A model generated the notes under the pieces. That model was not told the origin of the DNA and searched no databases. It was given only the letters and a program-made list of their open reading frames with translations. Below are positions 1 to 11,256 of a stretch of 64,000 bases of DNA, one piece after another (within the stretch, counting starts at the first letter, position 1; each line of letters opens with the position of its first letter). Origin of the DNA: Edaphochlamys debaryana (Eukaryota; Chlorophyta; Chlorophyceae; Chlamydomonadales); assembly GCA_016858145.1 (NCBI GenBank), contig JAEHOE010000032.1, forward strand, positions 496,001 through 560,000, in the 5' to 3' direction. Made by a program: the position numbers and the translations under genes.

Positions 1-790
1 TACCTGCCTGCTGCAGGCCCCTGGGTCAGCGACGCTCAACGCCTGGGTCCCCGGGCCTGACACTCTGCGCAGCTGGTGCTGTGGAGGGGCGGGGCGCGCG
101 TGTCAAGCAGCTGGCCAGCGTGTGTCATCGGCGCATGTAAGGCGGCATCTGAGACAGCCATTTGTCCGTGTACTGTGCGGATCCCACACCAGCACCCCAA
201 TAATTGTTTCCGCACATCCCTCAGCTCGGGACCCCAATCGGGTTATCCCCACAACAGAGAGTGCCTTTAACACAAACCAATCACCCTGTCAGTTCTCGCC
301 GAGATAAGTGCCAGTTCAGCAGTACAGGGACACATAGCACGAATTCTGTCTCCCACTCCCCATGCGCCTGCAGCGCCTCTCGCGCTCGTAACACCCCGCC
401 TCGGCCAGCGGTCGAAGCCCCTTCCCTGTACCTACGCCCAACGCCGACAGTCTTCCAAGGACCTGAGTCAGGATCCCAGGCAATGCTCGTGCGGAACTCA
501 ATTGCAATAGATAACATAGCTCTGAGCTCACCCTCCCCGCGCCCCTCCTATCTAGCCCCTCCCCAACTGTGTCCTCGGCTGCGCCCTGGCGCCGCCTGGG
601 CCTGCCAGAAGCGCCTCCACCGCACAGACACGGCGGTCTCACCCGGCGCTATGCACTGCACTGCAACGCACTGCGCTGCATTGCGCTTTGCTTTAAACCC
701 GACGCTATGCATGCAAGTTGTGCGCCCCTGCGGCCTCATGCTACGGCACATATGTACGGCACATGTACGGGAAGAAGCCGAGGAGGCGCC

Positions 791-1880
791 TCACACGCGG
801 CCGAAGATGACGGGCTTGGTGGTGGCCACGATGCCCATGGCCTCCTCAATCAGGGGCGTTGGCACCTTTGGGGGCAGGGTTTGAAGTGAACAACGTTCAT
901 TGGGGGCAGGGGGCGAAGGGGCAGGGGGCGGAGGGGAAGGCGGAGGGCTGATGAGCTAGGTTGCGGATCAGCAGCAAGCAGCGCAGGCGCGTGATCTCGG
1001 ATTGCATAAAGAGCCATGTGCACGGGTCCCTGTGACCGTGAGGGTTCCTGTGGCCACCGCTCGGTCAACCTCTTTCACTACCCCCCTAGCCCCCCGCTGC
1101 CCCATATATACACACCTGCAGCTCCGAGAGGGTGGTCAGCAGGTGGCCCGCCACCAGGTCAAAGTGCTCCTCCTGGGGTGAGTGCCCAGGCGGAAAGGGG
1201 GCGGGGGCGAGGCGGGAGGAGGGGAGGAGGTTAGCGATGCAGACCGTGTGGGGTAGCGCTTGCTTGCAACGAAGCTTGTTGGCTGGCTGGTAGAGTAAGG
1301 CAGGGTGCTAGCGATCATGATTGTGCTTATCAACCTTGGCCCAAAGCTTGGGGACAGAGGAGGGGATAGCACGACAGCTGACGCCCCCCAGCCCCCAAGG
1401 CCAGCCCCTGCCAGCCTCCTCAGACGAGCGAGGCCGCACCCACTCAGGCCGCCTGGGCCGCCCCACCTCAAGTCCCTTCTCCAGAATGAGCCTTCGGTGC
1501 GCAGCGGCCAGGTCGCGGCCCTGGTAGGCACCCGCGCCACCAAACACGTATGTCATGAAGGCGACCTGGGCAGGAGGTGAGCGATGGAGGGGTTAAAAGC
1601 AAAGCGCGATGCTGCGCAGTGCACGATGGCATGCTGCGCGGCGTTGGCTCGGGGACGGAGGTTACCCGTGCCATAACCTCGCCCCCAAATGTCCTCTGGT
1701 TGCTGTGGTGTGTGAGCGGCGTGCTCGCACCTGCTTGCGCTCTTGCGCCTTCATATCGACTCCCTCGAAGAATGGCATCAGGGCCGCATCCTTGAGCAGC
1801 CGCGCGTAGAAGATACCTACGGCGGCCTGCACCGCTTCCGCGCCTCCCAGACGATTGTAGAGCGACTGAGCGGTGTCCAT
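791..1880 (-). CDS. Group I truncated (2/2) hemoglobin, copy 1
   Basis: A small heme protein that binds O2 and probably NO. Exons on the minus strand: 1731-1880, 1467-1565, 1116-1172 and 791-865. Splice borders are GT-AG, all phase 0, giving 126 residues, which is normal for the family. The N-terminus carries the family pattern YNRLGG, then FY at residues 24-25 (B10 Tyr), PFF near 36-38 (CD1 Phe), FMTYVFGG at 53-60 and His73 as the likely proximal heme ligand. EEHFDLVAGHLL follows in exon 3. There is no transit peptide, so a cytosolic location is likely. A TATAA lies 113 bp upstream of the ATG. The start is the only Met before the conserved helix A. Function is inferred from family features; the specific ligand chemistry is unknown. 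Confidence 0.93.
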
Positions 1881-3267
1881 GGCTGCTGCGCGCTAAGTGG
1901 GCGGTGGCAAAGCACGTGTGAAGTCGGTCGGACGGGTCGATCTGATGTTTCTCTGGGTCGGACCATGAGTGCAAATGTGGCGTGCGGGCGAGTTATATTG
2001 GGGCAGGCTCTGGACGAGCGTCGCTGAGAGGTCGCGTGCTGTTCGATTTAAAGCCGAAACCACATCCGCATCCAGCTCGTCTCGAGAAGTGTTGTTCGCG
2101 GCATGGTAACCCAACGGCTGTCGAAGTCATGGACCCTCATGGACCTGCTGAGCTGCGCAGCAGGGCGCAGCAGTCAAGGCTTGCCCCTTGTTAGGGGGAT
2201 TGTGTGTCAGATGTGGTGTGCAGTAACGAGGCTGATATGGGGGCAAACGCGGGGTATCGACGCAGTGTGGGGGGGGAGCTTTGGTCCATTATTACCAACT
2301 GCCGTGCAGAAGTTGGACGAGAAAAAGGTAAAGGCAGAACTCATTGATGACGAGCAGTATCCGCTGAGAAACGGTTGCATTGGCGTTGCCTCCTTCTTTG
2401 GCCTTTCATTTGCGGGACGACGGGCCGCGGCGGCCGCCCCGGAACCAACCGGGTCCGCGGGGACACACGAGGAGATATCATAACCACGCGGTGACCTTGA
2501 AGTGTTCGGTGCGAGCCCAATTCATGCTAACTACCTTACAGCTCTAAGGGTTCGCCTCAATCAGCTGCCCGTAGCCTAAATTGAAGAGGGAGGGCGGAAG
2601 GTCTGAAGTCGGTAAATGGGGTTCGTGCCATGTTGTCACTAGCCACGCGAGGACACAGCAGATCGGCGATGCGTCGCGCATACAGCTGGAGCTTATGCAT
2701 GTGCTGCGACACTTGCTGCGAGAGAAGTGCAAGCCAGCAAATATGCACACCGCGCCCTCCCACATCTCCGCAAGTCGCCCCGCAACCTGCTGCGACAATC
2801 TGTCGCCCCCGCCACCCACACGCGCACCTGGCTGCCTGTGCCCCCAAGATCGGGGCCAGATGAAAGGCCGTCTCGTGCTCAGAGAGGTCTTTCACTCATT
2901 CTCGTTACACACGCATTCATCTACCGCTCCTCTCGGCGGGACCCTTACTTGTTCAGCAAGCCCCCGCACCCCGGCTTCAGCGCCCTAATGACGCAAATAC
3001 GCAGCTCAGCTTGACAGCGAGGCATTCCCACCCACCACCGGTAGCCCGGGCTCCACACGGCCGTGTCAAAGACATTAAGAAGGCCCAGACCCGCCCCTAC
3101 TTTTGACTGCCAAGCCGCCCATTCACAAGGCGGTTTGAAGCCACGCGCTCAGGCAACGATCAGACCGCCAAGCACCGAGGACCTTGACACTGATCACGAA
3201 GTGTTCCCAGCGATTGCGGGTTGCCGGCGTCACAGTTGCTCATGGCAGGTTTCGGGTGTGGTGGCAG
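1881..3267. other. Upstream half of repeat unit, no confident gene
   Basis: This holds the hemoglobin promoter side and about 1.2 kb without a gene I can name. One plus-strand stretch, roughly 2310-2483, reads as KLDEKKVKAELIDDEQYPLR and onward to a stop, after a CAG. It looks like a possible terminal exon, and the YPLRNGCIGV part faintly recalls dynamin-like GTPases, but no partner exons were found. The same sequence recurs in units 2 and 3. Confidence 0.3.
1993..1997 (-). promoter_or_regulatory. TATA-like element of hemoglobin copy 1
   Basis: TATAA on the minus strand, about 113 bp upstream of the hemoglobin ATG at 1880. Position and the lack of any nearer candidate support it; there is no experimental evidence. 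Confidence 0.5.
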
Positions 3268-3356
3268 GGCGGCACTTCGAGGCCGCCTTGCGTGCGGTGC
3301 GGCCGGCACTGAGCGCTGCAGACCTTGCGGCGTACGCGGAGTGGGGCCGGCGGTAG
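3268..3356 (+). pseudogene. AAA-ATPase-like C-terminal exon remnant, unit 1
   Basis: After a CAG acceptor the frame reads RHFEAALRAVRP, then SAADLAAYAEWGRR and a TAG stop. This pattern (FEAAL, a VRP turn, then a YxxWGRR end) is typical of the C-terminal helix of AAA ATPases such as the CDC48, katanin or NVL groups. No upstream AAA exons with Walker motifs were found in the unit, so this is probably the last exon of a neighbouring gene carried along when the array formed. The identification rests on a short match. Confidence 0.45.
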
Positions 3357-4375
3357 CTGCAGGGGTCTGTCTGGCGGGTTCTTGGTTTGGTAGGTGTTGC
3401 CGGCGTGCCGAAAGGGCTGGAGGCCTATGCGGGGTGACGGAGGCCGGCGGTAAAGGCATGACCCGCATGTGGAGAAGTGTATGCAGGTGCAGCTACCCAC
3501 GCCCGGAGCCTGATCGAGGCAGGCGCCCCGCAACCCAACGGGGGCGCGCTTCGTGCCTCCTTTTCGGGCGATGTTGAAGCTGCAATACCTGCCTGCTGCA
3601 GGCCCCTGGGTCAGCGACGCTCAACGCCTGGGTCCCCGGGCCTGACACTCTGCGCAGCTGGTGCTGTGGAGGGGCGGGGCGCGCGTGTCAAGCAGCTGGC
3701 CAGCGTGTGTCATCGGCGCACGTAAGGCGGCATCTGAGACAGCCATTTGTCCGTGTACTGTGCGGATCCCACACCAGCACCCCAATAATTGTTTCCGCAC
3801 ATCCCTCAGCTCGGGACCCCAATCGGGTTATCCCCACAACAGAGAGTGCCTTTAACACAAACCAATCACCCTGTCAGTTCTCGCCGAGATAAGTGCCAGT
3901 TCAGCAGTACAGGGACACATAGCACGAATTCTGTCTCCCACTCCCCATGCGCCTGCAGCGCCTCTCGCGCTCGTAACACCCCGCCTCGGCCAGCGGTCGA
4001 AGCCCCTTCCCTGTACCTACGCCCAACGCCGACAGTCTTCCAAGGACCTGAGTCAGGATCCCAGGCAATGCTCGTGCGGAACTCAATTGCAATAGATAAC
4101 ATAGCTCTGAGCTCACCCTCCCCGCGCCCCTCCTATCTAGCCCCTCCCCAACTGTGTCCTCGGCTGCGCCCTGGCGCCGCCTGGGCCTGCCAGAAGCGCC
4201 TCCACCGCACAGACACGGCGGTCTCACCCGGCGCTATGCACTGCACTGCAACGCACTGCGCTGCATTGCGCTTTGCTTTAAACCCGACGCTATGCATGCA
4301 AGTTGTGCGCCCCTGCGGCCTCATGCTACGGCACATATGTACGGCACATGTACGGGAAGAAGCCGAGGAGGCGCC

Positions 4376-5469
4376 TCACACGCGGCCGAAGATGACGGGC
4401 TTGGTGGTGGCCACGATGCCCATGGCCTCCTCAATCAGGGGCGTTGGCACCTTTGGGGGCAGGGTTTGAAGTGAACAACGTTCATTGGGGGCAGGGGGCG
4501 AAGGGGCAGGGGGCGGAGGGGAAGGCGGAGGGCTGATGAGCTAGGTTGCGGATCAGCAGCAAGCAGCGCAGGCGCGTGATCTCGGATTGCATAAAGAGCC
4601 ATGTGCACGGGTCCCTGTGACCGTGAGGGTTCCTGTGGCCACCGCTCGGTCAACCTCTTTCACTACCCCCCTAGCCCCCCGCTGCCCCATATATACACAC
4701 CTGCAGCTCCGAGAGGGTGGTCAGCAGGTGGCCCGCCACCAGGTCAAAGTGCTCCTCCTGGGGTGAGTGCCCAGGCGGAAAGGGGGCGGGGGCGAGGCGG
4801 GAGGAGGGGAGGAGGTTAGCGATGCAGACCGTGTGGGGTAGCGCTTGCTTGCAACGAAGCTTGTTGGCTGGCTGGTAGAGTAAGGCAGGGTGCTAGCGAT
4901 CATGATTGTGCTTATCAACCTTGGCCCAAAGCTTGGGGACAGAGGAGGGGATAGCACGACAGCTGACGCCCCCCAGCCCCCAAGGCCAGCCCCTGCCAGC
5001 CTCCTCAGACGAGCGAGGCCGCACCCACTCAGGCCGCCTGGGCCGCCCCACCTCAAGTCCCTTCTCCAGAATGAGCCTTCGGTGCGCAGCGGCCAGGTCG
5101 CGGCCCTGGTAGGCACCCGCGCCACCAAACACGTATGTCATGAAGGCGACCTGGGCAGGAGGTGAGCGATGGAGGGGTTAAAAGCAAAGCGCGATGCTGC
5201 GCAGTGCACGATGGCATGCTGCGCGGCGTTGGCTCGGGGACGGAGGTTACCCGTGCCATAACCTCGCCCCCAAATGTCCTCTGGTTGCTGTGGTGTGTGA
5301 GCGGCGTGCTCGCACCTGCTTGCGCTCTTGCGCCTTCATATCGACTCCCTCGCTCGAAGAATGGCATCAGGGCCGCATCCTTGAGCAGCCGCGCGTAGAA
5401 GATACCTACGGCGGCCTGCACCGCTTCCGCGCCTCCCAGACGATTGTAGAGCGACTGAGCGGTGTCCAT
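4376..5469 (-). pseudogene. Truncated hemoglobin, copy 2, frameshifted
   Basis: Same four exons as copy 1: 5316-5469, 5052-5150, 4701-4757 and 4376-4450. The first exon carries a 4-bp duplication (CTCG CTCG at 5349-5356), so it is 154 nt instead of 150. The frame shifts after MPFFE at residue 39, and normal splicing cannot restore the frame, removing the rest of the heme pocket. All other exons and splice sites look intact. No compensating splice site is obvious. A real disabled copy is the simplest reading; an assembly or sequencing error in a near-identical array is the alternative. Confidence 0.8.
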
Positions 5470-5581
5470 GGCTGCTGCGCGCTAAGTGGGCGGTGGCAAA
5501 GCACGTGTGAAGTCGGTCGGACGGGTCGATCTGATGTTTCTCTGGGTTGGACCATGAGTGCAAATGTGGCGTGCGGGCGAG

Positions 5582-5586
5582 TTATA
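5582..5586 (-). promoter_or_regulatory. TATA-like element of hemoglobin copy 2
   Basis: Same TATAA as in copy 1, conserved although the gene itself is frameshifted. Confidence 0.45.
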
Positions 5587-6855
5587 TTGGGGCAGGCTCT
5601 GGACGAGCGTCGCTGAGAGGTCGCGTGCTGTTCGATTTAAAGCCGAAACCACATCCGCATCCAGCTCGTCTCGAGAAGTGTTGTTCGCGGCATGGTAACC
5701 CAACGGCTGTCGAAGTCATGGACCCTCATGGACCTGCTGAGCTGCGCAGCAGGGCGCAGCAGTCAAGGCTTGCCCCTTGTTAGGGGGATTGTGTGTCAGA
5801 TGTGGTGTGCAGTAACGAGGCTGATATGGGGGCAAACGCGGGGTATCGACGCAGTGTGGGGGGGGAGCTTTGGTCCATTATTACCAACTGCCGTGCAGAA
5901 GTTGGACGAGAAAAAGGTAAAGGCAGAACTCATTGATGACGAGCAGTATCCGCTGAGAAACGGTTGCATTGGCGTTGCCTCCTTCTTTGGCCTTTCATTT
6001 GCGGGACGACGGGCCGCGGCGGCCGCCCCGGAACCAACCGGGTCCGCGGGGACACACGAGGAGATATCATAACCACGCGGTGACCTTGAAGTGTTCGGTG
6101 CGAGCCCAATTCATGCTAACTACCTTACAGCTCTAAGGGTTCGCCTCAATCAGCTGCCCGTAGCCTAAATTGAAGAGGGAGGGCGGAAGGTCTGAAGTCG
6201 GTAAATGGGGTTCGTGCCATGTTGTCACTAGCCACGCGAGGACACAGCAGATCGGCGATGCGTCGCGCATACAGCTGGAGCTTATGCATGTGCTGCGACA
6301 CTTGCTGCGAGAGAAGTGCAAGCCAGCAAATATGCACACCGCGCCCTCCCACATCTCCGCAAGTCGCCCCGCAACCTGCTGCGACAATCTGTCGCCCCCG
6401 CCACCCACACGCGCACCTGGCTGCCTGTGCCCCCAAGATCGGGCCAGATGAAAGGCCGTCTCGTGCTCAGAGAGGTCTTTCACTCATTCTCGTTACACAC
6501 GCATTCATCTACCGCTCCTCTCGGCGGGACCCTTACTTGTTCAGCAAGCCCCCGCACCCCGGCTTCAGCGCCCTAATGACGCAAATACGCAGCTCAGCTT
6601 GACAGCGAGGCATTCCCACCCACCACCGGTAGCCCGGGCTCCACACGGCCGTGTCAAAGACATTAAGAAGGCCCAGACCCGCCCCTACTTTTGACTGCCA
6701 AGCCGCCCATTCACAAGGCGGTTTGAAGCCACGCGCTCAGGCAACGATCAGACCGCCAAGCACCGAGGACCTTGACACTGATCACGAAGTGTTCCCAGCG
6801 ATTGTGGGTTGCCGGCGTCACAGTTGCTCATGGCAGGTTTCGGGTGTGGTGGCAG

Positions 6856-6944
6856 GGCGGCACTTCGAGGCCGCCTTGCGTGCGGTGCGGCCGGCACTGA
6901 GCGCTGCAGACCTTGCGGCGTACGCGGAGTGGGGCCGGCGGTAG
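6856..6944 (+). pseudogene. AAA-ATPase-like C-terminal exon remnant, unit 2
   Basis: Same tail as at 3268-3356, identical by eye, again without upstream AAA exons. It is missing from unit 3, whose copy breaks off just before it. Confidence 0.45.
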
Positions 6945-7963
6945 CTGCAGGGGTCTGTCTGGCGGGTTCTTGGTTTGGTAGGTGTTGCCGGCGTGCCGAA
7001 AGGGCTGGAGGCCTATGCGGGGTGACGGAGGCCGGCGGTAAAGGCATGACCCGCATATGGAGAAGTGTATGCAGGTGCAGCTACCCACGCCCGGAGCCTG
7101 ATCGAGGCAGGCGCCCCGCAACCCAACGGGGGCGCGCTTCGTGCCTCCTTTTCGGGCGATGTTGAAGCTGCAATACCTGCCTGCTGCAGGCCCCTGGGTC
7201 AGCGACGCTCAACGCCTGGGTCCCCGGGCCTGACACTCTGCGCAGCTGGTGCTGTGGAGGGGCGGGGCGCGCGTGTCAAGCAGCTGGCCAGCGTGTGTCA
7301 TCGGCGCACGTAAGGCGGCATCTGAGACAGCCATTTGTCCGTGTACTGTGCGGATCCCACACCAGCACCCCAATAATTGTTTCCGCACATCCCTCAGCTC
7401 GGGACCCCAATCGGGTTATCCCCACAACAGAGAGTGCCTTTAACACAAACCAATCACCCTGTCAGTTCTCGCCGAAATAAGTGCCAGTTCAGCAGTACAG
7501 GGACACATAGCACGAATTCTGTCTCCCACTCCCCATGCGCCTGCAGCGCCTCTCGCGCTCGTAACACCCCGCCTCGGCCAGCGGTCGAAGCCCCTTCCCT
7601 GTACCTACGCCCAACGCCGACAGTCTTCCAAGGACCTGAGTCAGGATCCCAGGCAATGCTCGTGCGGAACTCAATTGCAATAGATAACATAGCTCTGAGC
7701 TCACCCTCCCCGCGCCCCTCCTATCTAGCCCCTCCCCAACTGTGTCCTCGGCTGCGCCCTGGCGCCGCCTGGGCCTGCCAGAAGCGCCTCCACCGCACAG
7801 ACACGGCGGTCTCACCCGGCGCTATGCACTGCACTGCAACGCACTGCGCTGCATTGCGCTTTGCTTTAAACCCGACGCTATGCATGCAAGTTGTGCGCCC
7901 CTGCGGCCTCATGCTACGGCACATATGTACGGCACATGTACGGGAAGAAGCCGAGGAGGCGCC

Positions 7964-9053
7964 TCACACGCGGCCGAAGATGACGGGCTTGGTGGTGGCC
8001 ACGATGCCCATGGCCTCCTCAATCAGGGGCGTTGGCACCTTTGGGGGCAGGGTTTGAAGTGAACAACGTTCATTGGGGGCAGGGGGCGAAGGGGCAGGGG
8101 GCGGAGGGGAAGGCGGAGGGCTGATGAGCTAGGTTGCGGATCAGCAGCAAGCAGCGCAGGCGCGTGATCTCGGATTGCATAAAGAGCCATGTGCACGGGT
8201 CCCTGTGACCGTGAGGGTTCCTGTGGCCACCGCTCGGTCAACCTCTTTCACTACCCCCCTAGCCCCCCGCTGCCCCATATATACACACCTGCAGCTCCGA
8301 GAGGGTGGTCAGCAGGTGGCCCGCCACCAGGTCAAAGTGCTCCTCCTGGGGTGAGTGCCCAGGCGGAAAGGGGGCGGGGGCGAGGCGGGAGGAGGGGAGG
8401 AGGTTAGCGATGCAGACCGTGTGGGGTAGCGCTTGCTTGCAACGAAGCTTGTTGGCTGGCTGGTAGAGTAAGGCAGGGTGCTAGCGATCATGATTGTGCT
8501 TATCAACCTTGGCCCAAAGCTTGGGGACAGAGGAGGGGATAGCACGACAGCTGACGCCCCCCAGCCCCCAAGGCCAGCCCCTGCCAGCCTCCTCAGACGA
8601 GCGAGGCCGCACCCACTCAGGCCGCCTGGGCCGCCCCACCTCAAGTCCCTTCTCCAGAATGAGCCTTCGGTGCGCAGCGGCCAGGTCGCGGCCCTGGTAG
8701 GCACCCGCGCCACCAAACACGTATGTCATGAAGGCGACCTGGGCAGGAGGTGAGCGATGGAGGGGTTAAAAGCAAAGCGCGATGCTGCGCAGTGCACGAT
8801 GGCATGCTGCGCGGCGTTGGCTCGGGGACGGAGGTTACCCGTGCCATAACCTCGCCCCCAAATGTCCTCTGGTTGCTGTGGTGTGTGAGCGGCGTGCTCG
8901 CACCTGCTTGCGCTCTTGCGCCTTCATATCGACTCCCTCGAAGAATGGCATCAGGGCCGCATCCTTGAGCAGCCGCGCGTAGAAGATACCTACGGCGGCC
9001 TGCACCGCTTCCGCGCCTCCCAGACGATTGTAGAGCGACTGAGCGGTGTCCAT
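7964..9053 (-). CDS. Group I truncated (2/2) hemoglobin, copy 3
   Basis: Exons on the minus strand: 8904-9053, 8640-8738, 8289-8345 and 7964-8038. The reading frame and all splice sites match copy 1, and no coding difference from copy 1 was seen, so the 126-residue product should be identical. It lacks the 4-bp insertion of copy 2. Its promoter region matches those of the other copies, including the TATAA at 9166-9170. Identical coding sequence in copies 1 and 3 suggests recent amplification or ongoing gene conversion. Confidence 0.93.
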
Positions 9054-9165
9054 GGCTGCTGCGCGCTAAGTGGGCGGTGGCAAAGCACGTGTGAAGTCGG
9101 TCGGACGGGTCGATCTGATGTTTCTCTGGGTTGGACCATGAGTGCAAATGTGGCGTGCGGGCGAG

Positions 9166-9170
9166 TTATA
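9166..9170 (-). promoter_or_regulatory. TATA-like element of hemoglobin copy 3
   Basis: Same TATAA, 113 bp upstream of the ATG at 9053. Confidence 0.5.
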
Positions 9171-10421
9171 TTGGGGCAGGCTCTGGACGAGCGTCGCTGA
9201 GAGGTCGCGTGCTGTTCGATTTAAAGCCGAAACCACATCCGCATCCAGCTCGTCTCGAGAAGTGTTGTTCGCGGCATGGTAACCCAACGGCTGTCGAAGT
9301 CATGGACCCTCATGGACCTGCTGAGCTGCGCAGCAGGGCGCAGCAGTCAAGGCTTGCCCCTTGTTAGGGGGATTGTGTGTCAGATGTGGTGTGCAGTAAC
9401 GAGGCTGATATGGGGGCAAACGCGGGGTATCGACGCAGTGTGGGGGGGGAGCTTTGGTCCATTATTACCAACTGCCGTGCAGAAGTTGGACGAGAAAAAG
9501 GTAAAGGCAGAACTCATTGATGACGAGCAGTATCCGCTGAGAAACGGTTGCATTGGCGTTGCCTCCTTCTTTGGCCTTTCATTTGCGGGACGACGGGCCG
9601 CGGCGGCCGCCCCGGAACCAACCGGGTCCGCGGGGACACACGAGGAGATATCATAACCACGCGGTGACCTTGAAGTGTTCGGTGCGAGCCCAATTCATGC
9701 TAACTACCTTACAGCTCTAAGGGTTCGCCTCAATCAGCTGCCCGTAGCCTAAATTGAAGAGGGAGGGCGGAAGGTCTGAAGTCGGTAAATGGGGTTCGTG
9801 CCATGTTGTCACTAGCCACGCGAGGACACAGCAGATCGGCGATGCGTCGCGCATACAGCTGGAGCTTATGCATGTGCTGCGACACTTGCTGCGAGAGAAG
9901 TGCAAGCCAGCAAATATGCACACCGCGCCCTCCCACATCTCCGCAAGTCGCCCCGCAACCTGCTGCGACAATCTGTCGCCCCCGCCACCCACACGCGCAC
10001 CTGGCTGCCTGTGCCCCCAAGATCGGGGCCAGATGAAAGGCCGTCTCGTGCTCAGAGAGGTCTTTCACTCATTCTCGTTACACACGCATTCATCTACCGC
10101 TCCTCTCGGCGGGACCCTTACTTGTTCAGCAAGCCCCCGCACCCCGGCTTCAGCGCCCTAATGACGCAAATACGCAGCTCAGCTTGACAGCGAGGCATTC
10201 CCACCCACCACCGGTAGCCCGGGCTCCACACGGCCGTGTCAAAGACATTAAGAAGGCCCAGACCCGCCCCTACTTTTGACTGCCAAGCCGCCCATTCACA
10301 AGGCGGTTTGAAGCCACGCGCTCAGGCAACAATCAGACCGCCAAGCACCGAGGACCTTGACACTGATCACGAAGTGTTCCCAGCGATTGCGGGTTGCCGG
10401 CGTCACAGTTGCTCATGGCAG

Positions 10422-11256
10422 ATCACTGCACCAGGCCCGACACAGCATTACGGTCCCCAAGTCACACAACAATCATACCTGGACCCACGAGGCACTTGAA
10501 GAAAGAGGCGACACATTACCAGAGCGCATCACACGCCTTGGCCCACGCGTCACGTAAATCATTTGGTCGCTTGATAGAATCCCCCATTGAGTAACTAGTG
10601 CACACAAATGGCAATCCCGCTTTGTGCACAAGGAAGAAAGAGGGTCACACTTTAGGGCTCACGCTCCCGCACCCAGCCGTACATCACCCTCGTACCACCC
10701 TACCACGCCCCGCCCACACGCCACAACTCACCCGACCTTGACGCGGAAAGCGCACTGGTTGCTCTTAGTTGGTCGCACAGCACACACAGAGCAACAGCAC
10801 ACGCAAGGCGATACGAGGAGGCGTTTCCCCCCACGAACCCGCGCCCCTTTGCACCATCCTGCACCATGCGTCCCCAGAAGCCCAGAACGGTCAGCCAAGA
10901 GTTCTTTGTGTCGGCCCCTTTCGCCTCGCCTCCTCTCTTCAGCCGTGTACCATGCCTCCTCCTCGAGCAGTGACTGCCAGATGCGCCATTCAACACCCTC
11001 GCTTCTCATCACAGTCCAGCTAAATACCGGTACCAGCCAGGCAAGCCCAGCCTACACCGCCCCCTCGGGCCCAGCCCCCCACTCCTCCACTCCTCTTTGC
11101 ATGCACCCCCACGGCACCAGCACCCCACGGCACCTCGACCAGAGCCCATCATGCTGCGTCTCCAGCGTACCAACACAGGGGCCTCCGTGAACCCAGGACG
11201 CCGCTGACGCAAGAAGAGCCGCCAAACTTGCACCCCTGCTAACTCCCACGCCCGCG
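10422..11256. other. Array border and 3' flank of the next gene
   Basis: Unique sequence of lower GC content begins at the array breakpoint. No coding exon with supporting splice sites or similarity was seen. The right part is probably the 3' UTR of the minus-strand gene that stops at 11257. No TGTAA on the minus strand was found here. Confidence 0.5.

Larger units (their letters stand above)
1..3585. repeat. Tandem repeat unit 1 (3585 bp)
   Basis: The unit starts with TACCTGCCTGCTGCAGGCCC at the window edge and recurs in direct orientation at 3586 and 7174. It carries a complete truncated-hemoglobin gene on the minus strand and, near its right end, a short AAA-ATPase-like tail. By eye it differs from unit 2 at only about six places: a handful of substitutions, a 4-bp insertion in unit 2 and a 1-bp loss in unit 2. 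The array may extend left of the window. Confidence 0.97.
3586..7173. repeat. Tandem repeat unit 2 (3588 bp)
   Basis: Second direct copy. Relative to unit 1 it gains CTCG at 5349-5356 (two adjacent copies of CTCG instead of one) and loses one G in the GATCGGGGCC run near 6439. The net change of +3 matches the unit length. The CTCG duplication lies in the first hemoglobin exon. Confidence 0.97.
7174..10421. repeat. Tandem repeat unit 3, truncated on the right
   Basis: Third direct copy, matching unit 1 up to the CATGGCAG at 10414-10421. It then diverges abruptly into unrelated sequence, so about 340 bp of the unit, including the AAA-ATPase-like tail, is missing. The breakpoint at 10421/10422 marks the right border of the array. 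Confidence 0.95.

Noticed and set aside
204..884. 226-codon plus-strand open frame present in all three repeat units
   Set aside because: It runs antisense to the last hemoglobin exon, has no recognisable protein character and is explained by repeat conservation, not selection.
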